Below, one piece after another: positions 47,401 through 60,300 of a stretch of 64,000 nucleotides of DNA. This DNA is from Tomocerus qinae (taxonomy: Eukaryota; Arthropoda; Collembola; Entomobryomorpha; Tomoceridae). The translations under genes were made by a program, and so were the position numbers. A model generated the notes under the pieces. The model saw only the letters and a list, made by a program, of their open reading frames with translations, searched no databases and was not told the DNA's origin. The first letter of the stretch is position 1; each line of letters begins with the position of its first letter. The stretch spans positions 41,656,296 through 41,720,295 of the forward strand of contig CM034548.1 in NCBI GenBank assembly GCA_020055645.1. Reading direction: 5' to 3'.

Positions 47401-50400
47401 AGTGTCTTAACTGGTTTAATCACCCAGTATTCATTTGCAGGGTATTCAAAGCTCTTCTGCAATAAAAACAACCCAATAAGTAAAAAGTTTGGGAAGGAAC
47501 AATAACCTCAATGGGGAGATGTCTTACATCCAAAGTCACGAAGTCATCGACTCCCTGCTCAAAAAGTGTCGTCTGGGTGACATTGAGGTTTTTTATGTGA
47601 AGTCTGAGATGATCCACTGAATGGGTTACATTCAGTTCCAGACTAATTCGTCTGAAAATCAATAAAACTTCAACATTAACTCAACATAAAAATAAGTAGG
47701 ACATCCAGTAGTTATCTTTTCCATTTACTACAGTACAGTAAATGATAACGTTTATCGCAGTTTACCAGGAGTATGTAAGAAACAGAATGCACAAGCTTTA
47801 ATCATAAGGCTAGGTCCAATAGTCCAATAGTCCTATATTTATTTTCCTATTTGCTTGCATTAAGATTTTGTAAAACAGCCAATATTTCAAACAAACAATG
47901 GTAGATGAAATGTTCATGACTATTCTAAGAAATTCTATCAAAATGGAAATATTGAATATTACTTTAGTTTGTTTGTGATTAGTACTTTTCGGATTGCATG
48001 AAATAACTTTCCCTGGCCCTGAATGGGATATTTATCCAAAATGTTTCTCCGTGCCAAAATAACATTCTGTGTGGTGTTTTTCTAACTTTGTTGAAATCTG
48101 TAGCTACATGAATTAAAATCCCAAAATATAAAACTCCTTTTGTCATCGAAAACTTTCAACGTAAATACAATTCCGTATTAAACCCTAAACTGAAATATAT
48201 TTTATACATCATATATCCTTGATGGATGAAACGGATGATTTCGGAATGTTAGTAGCAGAGCTGTGCATACGCAGTAGAAAAATGTATGGTTTAAATATAT
48301 TTCTGACCCCTGGTAATTAATGGTACAGCACAGTGAATTGATAACCTTTATTAATGGAGTTACTTAATGTAACAGAAGGTTCTGTTAACAGATAAGTCTG
48401 TCTAACTAAAATCCCAATTTTTTCAAGTTCAAGATATCATTCAGTACGGGTCTTCATTAGTACTGCCAATAAATGAAAACACTGTTAGATATACTGATTT
48501 ACACTTGTATTTTTAATTTTGTGTTCTTTATTTTTATTTTTGTGGTGTGTATTAACTGATTTAGTAGCAAAGTGACCCACCATTGACGTCACAAGAAAGA
48601 TTTTTCGTATCAATGTACGTACGTCGCGTCAATGCATTAATTATTGCTGAATACTTATTATAATTTCTGTTGTGCGGTTATATAATATAAATAATATTAA
48701 ATAATATCAAATGGCTACTCAATTACTATATAATAGAGATATGCTGTATTATTTTCTTTATTTTAAAAGATTCAAAAAACCTATCTAATTTATACTTGGT
48801 AGATACACATTTTAAATCAAGAATTTTAGAGCAGCGATAAATATTTCCTTTCAAAAGGATTTGCTTCATACCTCTGGTTTGGAATAAGAATCAGCTTGTA
48901 GAATTCATTTGTTATTATTGCCTTATCATATCATAAATCAACTTATCAGCAGTTGGCATTGTTACTGTTAGTTAATCAAAATCTGTCAGAAATCAGTGCA
49001 ATTTCAAAAATATTTAACGACAAGAACATATTTTGAATCAGGTTTAAGTAGCTTCCGGATGTAAAATGCTAAATGGAATGGCAACGTTGCTCAATAAATA
49101 TTTTCCTGGAAAATATGCACGTTATAGGACGATGTCCGGGATGAAAAAGCATGAGAAAATGACGTAACGTTGCTGAATAGAAATGCCTATGAAATTGCTC
49201 ATGCAACAGCAGCGTTGCTCAATAAATATTTTTCTACAAAATACTCACGCAAGTAGTCCTAGGATGATGTCCAGGATGACTTACGTGCAGTTAGGTATAT
49301 TCTTGCATATAGCTATGATTTATTTATGTGTTAAACTTTTGATCTAGATATCAGTAATAACCAAATGATGTCATAAGGCTATCATATTCCTGATGTTTAT
49401 GACAAAAATACGTCTCATGTTTCATCTCGAATTTCGTCCTTCCAACTGACAGCCACTTACTACTTAAGTAGTGTATCTCAACTCAACTCTCAACTGCTAC
49501 AAGTTACAATGCCATATCAATGCAATTCGAGTAGATGAGAAATTTTCCGACTTTGCCTACTTGTTATCCCTGATTCGATTATCATCTGAATATTATCAGA
49601 AAGGATCCCTTGGGTTAAGAGCCAGAGTTGGGCCTATACAACACAGTTATAAGCATTATTTAGGACACAAACTGGGCCTGCTGTTTCCATTGACCAAAAG
49701 ATCAGCTTTGAATTGTCACAGTAACAAAAGTCTTATATAATATAGCGTATGAAGCAATATTTGTTGCTATTAGCGAATAAGTACCAAAGCTACAAGGGCA
49801 TAGGAATTCCAGTGCATCCTATTGACATACCTGGGGCCGAATCCTGCCCCCTATCGGACTAAGGCTTAAAACTGTCTCAATATTTCAAGTCTCCTTGTTA
49901 GACTCAATCCTCCACAGTTTTGGGCTAGGCTAACCATGATCTTAGGTTCAAGCCTATTTTAAGCTACTTTCTAGCCATTCGAAAGCCCAATTTGAACTAA
50001 ACCATATTGCTATAATAATCCTACTAGCTACAACACAGTCACACAGAAGATTTAGCGTAAGACTACGATTGTTGGAAATTATATCGGACGAAGCAGAAAT
50101 ATCATTTTGAAGGGGCGAGGAATGCGAGGTTGGAAAGATGGGTGAGGAGAAGGGTACTGAGATGGTGAGGAGAAGGGTACTGAGATGGTGAGGAGGAGGG
50201 CACTGAGATGGTGGGTAGGGATGAATAAGATAAGAGACGAGCTTATGTTTTGCGATACTAACCAAGACTTACACGGGTAGCCACCGTCTGCAAAAAGAGT
50301 TAATGTACCACATGCGTACCCAGTCACGTTGGCTTGGTGGAGTACTCAGTCGTCTGACTAATCAATGTGTTTCCACTTCCAATTCGATTCTTTGGCTTGG

Positions 50401-53400
50401 TAAAATGACCGAGGGCTGTTTAAAGGCGAGTGTTTGACTTGTTAATGTGGAATTAAGACAAAGATTAAGCACGAACCCGCAATTACAAGGGACATCACAT
50501 GGATACTTCGTCTCGACAACCAGCTCGTAGCTTGGATAACCTGTATTTGTTGGGCTAGTAGACTTCCGATAACAGTCCCACAACAGTGACTCGTAAATGA
50601 CAGCCTTAGGCTTCTCGGGTATTAATTAACAACAAAACCAGTATTGAGGGAGTTGGCAATAGGCCCGGAATGAGGCCTGCGCCCAGTACTATCACTTTGT
50701 AGTGAGGCAGAACACCCCATATACCATACATGCATACCACATGCGTATCAATTGAAATCATGATCAGTGGTACCGTTTTCTGTGGGGGGCCTTAATGACA
50801 ATGTGTTTCGTCTGTGATACCCAAAATTGTTTGTTGATGACAATCAACGTGATTCATTAATAAAATCAGTGTAAGTATTGTTTCTCCATAAACTATTTTA
50901 TAATATCATTTTTTTCTTTTCATCCAATTCAAAAAGAAGTTCAAAGTCGTAAGTTTCGTTTTAAATATGCACTTTTAGGCTGTTCTTTTTGAATTAAATG
51001 AAAAGATAAAATGATATAAAATAGTTTACGAAAAATAGTACTTCCTTAATTTTTTAGTGAACCACAATCATTGCCATCGACAAAAAAATATCAAGGTCTC
51101 TGGTCACGCTCAGAATAACAATTTCTAACGGAAGTCAATAGCGCAAAGGAGATAAAAAACCGATATTTTAGAGTAGCAGTTCCCCGGTATTTTGGGTATC
51201 ATAGACGAACCACACATTACCGTTAAGGCTCCTACAGATAAGGAAGCAATTTATGTCAACAAAAAACAGTCCCAGAGTGTGAACATTCAAATTGTAAGTG
51301 ACCCATCAAATCATATATGTTGTTAGATCTAACCTTAATGTCTTAACGACATCTGTTTACAAAAATTAGATTTTAGTGTCATAAAATAGAGATAAAAATT
51401 CTCTACATTTTAAAAAAATTTGAAATGTTTAAACCACTTTTACTATTTTTAATTTATAAAACAATGTAAAGCATTATTGTGTAAGAATTCATTATTGCTT
51501 TAATATGTTGATGATGAGTACGTATACTTAGTAATATGAAAGATTAAAATGAGCGAGGCGCCTTTTATTGGCTTTCTCCCGCGTTAGAAGTTAATACCGT
51601 AAGGAGATTTATGTTAGATCGCCAAAACATATGATTATTAATCTTGTGGCTAAATGGGTCTTTTTGAGACAATAGACGTTTTTAGGAGCTCGTTGTTCTG
51701 TCAATAGTTATCTAAACGTGGTTGAGTTAATAGTTACATGGCCTTGGTCTGTAGTGTATGGATTGTTCTGTTGGTCTATATGCGTGCTACTAGTTCTACC
51801 TTGCACAAGTCTGGACAATGGGATGCACATGAGGTGATAAGGTGGGTTTGAAGTAGACTGCCATAAGTGATTTGAAGGGGGTCACTTGTGGTCGGCTTAC
51901 ATGTCCCTGTCCCTCTCTGCCTGCTCACCAGATTGAGTTGCGGGACAGTGTTGATTCGTTCCGTCTCATGGCTCAGTACTCTTCAATAAGTCTCTTCGTG
52001 TAAGTCTGTACACTTAGTAAAGTTGTTCCGGGAGTCACTGCAAGTAAGCCCTCGCGGCTTGAGCGGTAGCATAGCTCTACTAATCAATAGTAGTAGTCGT
52101 GCTGTCCCCATAACACACACACACAAGACTGGTCTTGAAATATTGAGACAGTTTTAATACTTAGTCTGATAGGGGCAGGATTCGGCCCCTGGATGCACTG
52201 AAACTTAATGACACTTAAATGCCCTATTAAAATGTAGTGTGATATAGGTGCTTTAAAGGTATATATTTTTTGAAAATTAATAATTTTCTAAGTAGAGAGA
52301 GCTCCATCGTAATTTTTTTGTGAACCACAGTTAACATGTTTAACTATAAGAAAAAAATTAAAAACCCAATAAAAACCTTTGCGAAAGGGTATTTTTAAAC
52401 TGTGAAAGTTTAAAAATGTCCATTCCAATGCTATTTATATGGGAGACAGACTTTACTTGCTGCCTCAATTACTCCGCAACTAAAGAGAGCTCCATCGTAA
52501 TTTCTTCTGTAAAGCTTCTTTACAGTGTAGACCTACGATGGTTAAAATTGCAAGTCTTAAAGTTCATGCGATCATGGAAAATTTTTAGGCCGCAGTAAGT
52601 CCACTGGCCCAAAGGATCCTTTCCTGCCTGTAATGTCAACAGGTTTTATCTATTGCTATGTTTAGAATAAGTAAGATACAATAAGCAGTATTTGTAGAAA
52701 TAGCTAGCTGGGATAAGTGGAGCCAGAAATACGTGAAAACAAAGCTTACCCAAAAAATACTCCAGTGTTGATGTCAGGGTGAAGATAAAGATCATAGTGG
52801 ACAGGCAGCACATGATCGGACAATCTTATGTTGCATTGCCACTCGGGGCCATCGCATCTATTAAAAGAATTGCGTAGTTAATATGCAGTCAAACAAAAAT
52901 GTCTTTCATTGGAAATTATTCAGCAACGAGAATGTGAAGACAGCTTCTAATCAATCATTTTTTTGCATGTAAGTAGGTAACTAAAACCCAAGCCTTATCG
53001 CAGAGTTGCAGTGTCATTTCAGGTCGTCGTCGCAATCGCATATTTAATAGTCTTATTTATAGTCTGTTGAAGTTGGTGTTGCATTTCAATTGATAATTAC
53101 GGATATTTTATACTAAAAATTAAATCAAATGAATTTTTTTCTACTCAACGTAATGTAAATCGAGCCAGCTAAGTCCCACTAAATGTTTGGTGTAACTAAA
53201 AGCCAAGCTTACCTTCTATTTTGCACATGGCTGAAATATTCATGAGAAAATGTTTTTAGACCTTCGACCGTCACACCGTCAGGTATGTTAAGTAACATAA
53301 ATAATATATATAACAATTATAAATAACATGCATAAAGTATTTGGCCATGGCACAGCAATAACTCATCGTGTGTATTGAAAAATTGTAGAATTTTATACCT

Positions 53401-56400
53401 GCATAGATTATACATGGTTCATAATACTAATACAGATACAGGCAAGAGAATTCCAGGAATAACAAGCGATGCTGTGAACAGCCAATCAAATCCATATTTA
53501 TTATTTTAATTTCTTCTGAAAACGTTTTGTTCTATTGACAACCACGATTCAAACAATCCCCGAGGTATGCAAATTAATATTTACATATACCATATTACGT
53601 TGCTTGAAGGCGAACTACGTTAAGCTATTTGAAGTCACAGACTGAAATTATGCAAAAATTTATTTTCGCCTGTTTAAATATTTGCTTTCCAGAGAAGCAA
53701 TGTACTGAGTTCAGTTATAGCATTTAGAATAATATGAGGAGATACGTGGATTTCACAAAATGCTTTTAAGGATACAGAACATGATTGATCTGTGAATGAA
53801 ATTATAACTGACACGCTTCAATTAACGTATGCGTCCCTCTCGTTTTTGTACAATATGTATTGTCTCTATAGCATTGTGTTCTTCAACTCATTTGGACATC
53901 GACTATCACTATACCTATCAATTAGAGATAGTCACATTTTAGTAGTAGAAGTATCTATTAGTATATTTATCCACATAAATATAAATTACTTGGGTACGTT
54001 GTTACTACATGACCCTATACTTTGAAAATTACAGAAATGGATGAGACAGGAGAACATGAACATTGGGACGGCGACGGCAAAACGCATAAATGTATACATT
54101 CAAAATTAATTGCATGATGCTTTAGATCTGGTGATATATAATGCTATAGCTAGCATAGCTACTGTTGCCCGATCATTTTTGAAGTAGACAAGTAGACATG
54201 AAGACCTAATTAAGTTGACTGCAAAGATACAAATTACTATGAATAGGATAATATCAAGGAGAGAAGAAGTTCTATAAATAACCACGGTATTTACAAACAT
54301 CACATTCTTACGAAATATTTCATACCGATTTTACCACTAAGTAGGGCATGCAGAGAAAACAAATGACGAGATTTCTTTGCTCTCAAAATCTATCAAAACT
54401 TATTCAAAAAATATTCTAATTATTCTGATTTTTTTAAACGGCCGAAACATTTCGAAGACATTCAAAAATATTCGAAAGTATTTGAAAACATTGGGAATGC
54501 GAAATATTTAAAAAATTGCCAATATTCGGAAAGAATTATAAGCAGGAGCTGCTACGACTTTTTTCCTGCAAGATAGTCAAAGTAAAATGTAGCAGACCAC
54601 TAAGTTTCCTTGCCGATAACCTTCAAGAAATGTTGATCGTTAACACCAAGGCAACCAATTTCTTGAAGAAAGAAAACCAAATGAGAAACCATGAAAAGTT
54701 CATTTAGAAAAAGCTATGCATCTGAAATACTTTCGTATTACAATATTGCCCATTGCCCCCGGAATACACACTAGCTTTATTTATAACAGGGCCTAGGTCC
54801 TGTGACCGGCTAGTAGTCTTACAAGAACTCATTAATTAATATCCGGGAACATTCAAAACGTTAAGTATTTTTATGGCGATATTCCACTTCGTTCGCATAA
54901 TCTCCTAACGGGGTTCTTAAAAGTTCAGACTTCATACGTGCAGGGAAATCTAAGTCATATTAGTTTCCAGGTTTAGAAAATATTTTGAAAATTATTTTTA
55001 TCATTTCATTTAAGTCTGGTTTAGAAAGAATGAAGGTATGCACTGAAGGTACACCAAAGTGTACAGCTTTGTTGGATTTAGGCAGGGTATTATTTGTAGT
55101 CTGCCGAAAGACTTACCTCACAATTATAACCAACGCTGGTTCATGAGAATGACCTACAAAAGTTAAAACAAGGCTGTCTGTCAATTGTCGAGTACAAATT
55201 AGTAGTCTTAGTTTCAATCAATTCTAATATTGCTGTTGTATTGCACCCAGTAGAGTATGAACTACTCTTTTAAGCAACACTACACACCAGAGTCTAGCTT
55301 ACTAGGTATTTCATGATGACTATTGTCCCCCAAGAGAAAAAGGCTTTCAAAATACTTGAAAACAAGAAATTCGAATTCATATATCTCTCTCATCTGTATC
55401 AAAACTAGTTAAAATTAGTTAAAAAAATTATTATTCGGTTACCATTCGATAAATTCATGAGAAGTACATCCAAAAGAAAAAAAATACATAGGGACGTTGT
55501 ATTTCCAAGTTTTGGTTTTTTAAAATTTTTAATCACGAATGGACTTTGTATCCATTTTGACAGATTTGTGGTTATTATGGTTCCGCTGCCACATTAATCT
55601 CTTTGTATTCGAAAGACAATGGATCTTATGTTGCATTACAATGGACCTTCCACGTTGATTTGCTCGACTCGAAATTTGCGCTGAAGTTAAGCCTTTGTAT
55701 TGCAACAAATGATTCATTGTCTTTTGAATACAAAGAGATTAATGTGGCAGCGGAACCATGTGCTTAGACTAGACAAGCCGTTTTGACCAGTTTAAAGAAG
55801 AACATCGATTGCATTAATAAAAATACATGCTGAAACGATAAAGAATAAGCTTGTACATAGTAAGTCGTTACACTAATGGATTTTTTATGGGATACCCATC
55901 CCATCGGACAGAACCAGATCCTCTGCTCTATACCATGGAAATCTTTGGGAGCAAAATGCTTCTATACCAATAATATATACAATGTTGATATTTGCTAATT
56001 GGAAAGCATGTTGCAATGAAAGTCTATAATACAAACTTGTTTGAGACAATGCACAGAGAAACTAAAGCAAATGCTGTATTCTAATTTGTCAGAGTTAGAC
56101 ATTGAAATTTTAACATTGAGGAGTACTTGAGGTTGAGATTTTAAAGGACAGTTTACTGATTGTTGTCAAGGTTAAAGATCAGTTCGACTTTGTTAAAAAG
56201 GGTGACTGTTAAAAAGTTTTTACTTAAAATGTTAAAATGTGATAACAGCATATTTTAAAAAGTTATTTTGATAATGTCTATTATTATTAAAGCAAAATTT
56301 GCTAAATTTGCAAAAAAAAACAGTGGAATTTGTATTTAAAAGCATATTCATAAGTAGAACCAACCAAAGTAGAAGCGTATTGTTTCTTGGTAGATATTAC

Positions 56401-56616
56401 TAAATAGATGGCTTACTTGGGAAGTTGATGATGTGCGTGTAGGTTGTGGTCCTCATCTTGAGTGTTGCCTCCGGGCGGATAATTGTTTTGGCTGGGATCT
56501 GGAGAATCGGAAAAGTATTTGTTCCAATTGTAGCCGACAATTGCTGCAATAGTGAGTAGACTGACAGCTAGTAAAGAGAGAAGGAGCCAGATCTTTGCTC
56601 TGACGAAGTGTCCCAT
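41423..56616 (-). CDS. M1 zinc aminopeptidase, type II membrane protein, 15 exons
   Basis: Minus-strand exons: 56616-56417, 52857-52750, 47651-47507 (or to 47528), 47456-47293, 47168-47039, 46435-46177, 46087-45917, 45506-44871, 44723-44395, 43914-43835, 42921-42776, 42707-42578, 42444-42331, 42011-41903, 41578-41423. They join in frame to 958 codons, the usual size of aminopeptidase N or A. Residues 9-28 form a signal anchor after a short cytosolic end, then a Pro/Asn/His-rich stalk. The ectodomain shows [24 protein letters not shown], the exopeptidase motif as GAMEH (346-350, Asn replaced by His), zinc site HELAH (382-386) with E405, catalytic Y468 in FDTISYSKG, and the helical C-terminal domain. 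It should remove N-terminal residues from peptides at the cell surface. Resemblance around 415-470 favours the glutamyl aminopeptidase branch; specificity is not certain. Intron 13 has a GC donor. Confidence 0.93.
43315..43638. mobile_element. Foldback MITE in intron 10 of the aminopeptidase gene
   Basis: Arms 43315-43457 and 43496-43638 are imperfect reverse complements (landmarks GGAAATTCCCTAAGGATCTG and CAGATCCTTAGCGAATTTCC; TTCCACATTTTGG and CCAAAATGTGGAA) around a 38-bp spacer. No coding capacity. Confidence 0.75.
50141..50209. repeat. 23-bp tandem repeat, 3 units
   Basis: Units at 50141, 50164 and 50187, each GGTGAGGAGAAGGGTACTGA plus GAT or a close variant. The frames across it on the minus strand are artefacts of the repeat. 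Confidence 0.75.
50306..50747 (+). mobile_element. tRNA-derived SINE, copy 2, with 13-bp target duplication
   Basis: The insert 50319-50734 (416 bp) is flanked by TACCACATGCGTA at 50306-50318 and 50735-50747. The head has A-box-like TGGCTTGGTGG (about 50331-50341) and B-box-like AATTCGATTCT (about 50381); the tail is ATATACCATACATGCA. It matches copy 1 (32919-33349, opposite orientation) over its whole length. Confidence 0.75.
50785..50830 (-). pseudogene. Inverted fragment of a HARBI1-like transposase
   Basis: On the minus strand this repeats, with changes, the transposase segment at 51187 (ATTTTGGGTATCACAGACGA...). A one-base loss after the Asp-Glu codons shifts the frame. Only about 45 bp is alignable. 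Confidence 0.5.
51187..51333 (+). pseudogene. PIF/Harbinger (HARBI1-like) transposase fragment
   Basis: A 48-codon segment reading [16 protein letters not shown], then [18 protein letters not shown], ends in a stop. It matches the start of the DDE_Tnp_4 nuclease domain of HARBI1-like proteins (pattern GxIDGTHIxIxAP ... NRKxxxSxNxQ), keeping the first catalytic Asp but with Glu-Pro for the usual Gly-Thr. There is no start, and the rest of the domain is missing. It lies in intron 2 of the aminopeptidase gene, on the opposite strand. Confidence 0.7.
54765..54822. repeat. Dispersed repeat, second copy of 30715-30776
   Basis: Shares CTAGCTTTATT and TCCTGTGACCGGCTAGTA with the copy after gene D. 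It lies in intron 1 of the aminopeptidase gene. Confidence 0.5.
55577..55759. mobile_element. Small MITE with about 43-bp inverted termini, intron 1
   Basis: The ends ATGGTTCCGCTGCCACATTA (55577-55596) and the complement ending GGAACCAT (to 55759) pair over about 43 bp with one mismatch. Total length is 183 bp and there is no coding capacity. The minus-strand frame at 55529-55717 is an artefact of it. Confidence 0.75.
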
Positions 56617-57300
56617 TGCAGAAGGAGCGACTGACGCTGAGAGCGACAGTCACGGGTGAATGAGGCAACCGGACAAGGATTCACATGTATCTAGAGTAAT
56701 TGTTGTTATTTCGGTTAACTAACACTAATGAGCACTTTTAATATGAACCTTGCGCTGACGGCGAAGTGGGTCCTGATGAATTGGACTGTTGTGATGACAG
56801 TGACTGACACATACAGAAGAAAGCGAAAATAGTCTGTACATGAAATCATTGAGACTGCAATGAATAATAACTGGCTGAATGAGACTGATTCTCCTTCACT
56901 CACATCTACTTTAAGAATGAATTCCTCACTTTTCCAATGCTGCGTCAATTGAATTCCTTTCTACCACGATTCGCAAAACAAGGTCGAATCGTCAAGGGGC
57001 ACATTTCTACGCCCCCCACAGACAGCCTCTCAATTGTGGATACACGTGTTGGTAGTGCAGATGTTCACACACAACAACACACAACAAACATTCACACGGA
57101 GCCTCGTAGTATAGTAGTCAGTAGTAGTTAGCCTTTGCAGTTTCATCTCGTCCACTTTCATGTGACTACATTGAAGGAAAGTTAAGCTAGATGTTGTCAG
57201 AGGAGTGAGCTGAGCAGGAGGAGTGGTCTCTGTCCTGTAATCTAAACCATCGTGCGAAATGCAGTTTAGACCTCGATGCAATTATATTTACATTTATTGT
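56617..57300 (-). promoter_or_regulatory. 5' flank of the aminopeptidase gene
   Basis: This is the upstream region of the minus-strand gene. No frame extends the protein upstream. Several Inr-like TCAGT words and a CA-rich stretch (57060-57100) are present, but the transcription start cannot be placed. A non-coding first exon is possible. Confidence 0.35.
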
Positions 57301-60300
57301 CCTACACATCATTACACTACTTAAAACAATCCACATTTAATTGAACAGTAATCATATTATGTATATTATAAAAGTAATAATAAATGAATTTAAGGCTGCC
57401 TCAGCTAGCACGCGTTTCTAATTCCTTCCCTCATTTCAAAAGATTGCCAAATTTGGCTTTCAGTCCTCGATTCTTGACTTAAGTACCGAGGGCATGTAAA
57501 GCTTCGTTTTTGAAATTTTCAATATTGAAAGCAGGAATATTGAGCAAAGTTTGGGGACTGGAGTGGGAGTTTACACGTCTCACATTGTGCAGCTCAGTTT
57601 TTAAAATAGTTGACGATAAAAATTTCAAAAAAGAAGCCTTACACGCCATGTTAAATTCTTTGCTCGTTTTTTTGAGACCAATTTTAACTTACTACGTCCT
57701 ACCCACGATGAGAAATTTGGATTTTTGACATTCTCCTATTCAAATACATGAAATGAGAAAAGCCAATGAGCTAAAAGCTATGACGCCGTAATAAAATAGA
57801 CAGCAGCGGTAGAAAATAATATTCACAAGAAGATGTTCTACTCTACTCTACTACTTGCTAGTTGACCAGGTTCCATCATTTACAGCTAACACCATGTCGT
57901 ATAACAGAAAATTATTGGCAGCAGAGGCAGCCTTAACGAGCTACCATGTTTACCAATAATTTGTGACTCTGTCTATACTCGCCTCCTCATTCTCATATGC
58001 ATTGTAATCATAATCATGTCCTACAAATACAAAATCCTAACGTATTAATTAAAATGCTGGCTGAACTACAATTAAGCTTAGATTTATATGCAGCTGTAAG
58101 ATGATGAAGAAACGCAACATGTCTTTTATAAGTCCAATGATCTCAATGTCAAACGTGTTTTTGATTATGCAGTGCTAGGAAGAAGAAGAAGAAACAAGAA
58201 AACATGCTTCTACCAAGTAAAGTGTTGGGCAGTCAGTTCAGACAGCTACCAAGTAGTCGCAAGATTTGGGCATAAAAGTAGCAACCATACATTTCTTAAT
58301 ATTCTGATTTATTTGATAGCAAGAACAGCCAAAATCCAAGAAGAAATTATCGAGAATCTACATTGGCTTGTAGCGTAGTCACCGAATAATCAACTGTTTG
58401 TAGTTGATTGTTCTGAATTTTTTATCGAAACATTTACAATTATTCGCTGATTGTCATAAGAATGCTGACAAAAAATGTTTTTCAAAAAAATCTTATTTTA
58501 ATCTGTAATGTGCATACTCGCGACAAAGTTGCCTATTGCTCTCAAAATATTAATTTCTATTTTTGCTTTGTCATATGCATGCTCAACTATTCCTAATCAG
58601 CTAATTAATAATTTAACTCGAAATGACAAAATTATTAACAATTTTTGCTTTGCTTTCATTATAATGACTAGTGACAAAATAGGGAGTGGACATGATTAAT
58701 GTGTAATGTGTTCACAACGTGGAATTTGTCAATGAATGCAAATTTCGATTTGCATCTGTGTCAGAACAAATACATTATATTTGTTGTTCTACAATAAAAA
58801 ACTGCAAATGTATCCTAGCACTGTTTCTTCACACTTCAGAATGTTCAGAGTAGCAAATTAAATCGATCGTTAAAACCTGTTGCAAATGCCACTTCATAAT
58901 AGCTGTTAGGGACGTATAATATTTTAAAACTCATTTCCGTATAGTATTTTCATTATTAGGAAGTATTTGTTGAAATAGACTATTAAAATTTGCCAAATCC
59001 ATGCTTGAAACAAGCCTACATTAATATATGTATGTATATATACATTAATAGACGCTAAAATTTATTTACACTATAACTATAACCATTGTTTTAATACCTA
59101 TATAGTATATAGTCGTAAATAATATTGCATAAGTATTTGTTGTAGAATGTTTATTAGAATTTTATTACGACGAAATTATGTAGGGAGAACGCTATATTAT
59201 TTTTATTATTATAGATATTCATTCACATTCACAACACGATGCTCTGTGGAAAACCAGTTAAAATTGACTGAATCCGAGTCTTATAATGCGACAAAAGAAG
59301 CAAAGCTGTGGAAAGCATTTAAAATATGGCAAGGGTGTATAGTATAACACCATGAAAATGGAGAAAGCAAACTTAAGAAACTTTGCAAAGTTAAGGCTGC
59401 TTTAATGGTAAAATACAACTTACTCTCAGTGCAAGTATTCTGGGGAATCGATATGATTTTCGCGCAAATTTTGGGCTTACTTTTCTGTGCAACTTACTTT
59501 AATTACTAAAAGCTAATAAATATCCTGAATAAAGTACAGTGCTGAAAAGATACACCGCAAATTTTGGGGGAATATGAAATCCATTCCCCAGGATACTTAC
59601 GTGGAGAGTAATTGTTTTTGTCTTTTTTTATTCAGGGTCGCAAAATGTAATCATGATTTTTGCTGCTTAAAAACAACAAACCCAGTTACCCAACATTTAG
59701 GAGTGGAGTCAAGCGAGTCCGCCCATTTCCTAGGATGCGCTAATGATAGAAATGCGATGCTAATGCATAATAAACGAGAAATAGAGTGAGTAGTTTTTAA
59801 GTTTAGTTTCCATTTATTTCATTTGGAAGCAGCATTTGGTAATGTACACTAACTAAACGTTTCTAGACGAGTTAGTAATTTTATGTGTATGTAATTTAAC
59901 GTAGCTAACAAGTATCATCATATGTAAAGACAAACAGTACATAATTAATTGGAGTAAATAATGAATATTTGTTAAATCCCACCAGAATGACACGCATTTT
60001 CATTTCAATACAAAATCGCGAAATTGCATTGACAGCCTCTATAAGTAATATATTTAGTGATGCTCTCGATTACAATTTTTATGTCAATTCATTTTATATA
60101 TTTTTACAACACTACCTGCTCGGCCTACTGCAAGGTTGAAATAACAAGCTGATATCTTTCTTCGAGAGAAATTAAATATCCGGGATAGAGTTACACAAAT
60201 AAGAAGATGAGAAGGAATAATTTTCTAGTTCACTTTAGGTACAAAATTGAGCCATATGTAGGCGTTGGTTGTGTTGAGTTGGTCTCTGAAAGGAATTACA

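Larger units (their letters stand above)
49810..52204. repeat. Inverted-repeat pair bounding 2.4 kb of intron 2
   Basis: Arms at 49810-49893 and 52131-52204 are reverse complements, with landmarks GGGGCCGAATCCTGCCCC and AACTGTCTCAATATTTCAAG; the left arm has an 11-bp insertion. They may be the termini of one DNA transposon into which the SINE and Harbinger fragments inserted. No target duplication was found. Confidence 0.45.

Noticed and set aside
52040..52130. tRNA-like stretch with GGCTTGAGCGGTAGCA and TACTAATCA
   Set aside because: It resembles a tRNA D-arm and anticodon region, but no matching acceptor stem or B-box-like T-arm follows. At most it is a SINE-head fragment.
53231..53300. 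A longer coding exon (reading [15 protein letters not shown]) just upstream of the microexon candidate
   Set aside because: There is no AG acceptor before it in a usable place, and the known exons join in frame without it.
56453..56668. Alternative minus-strand frame over aminopeptidase exon 1
   Set aside because: It lacks a membrane anchor and does not join in frame to the HYDLYLHP exon, whereas the frame starting at 56616 does both.
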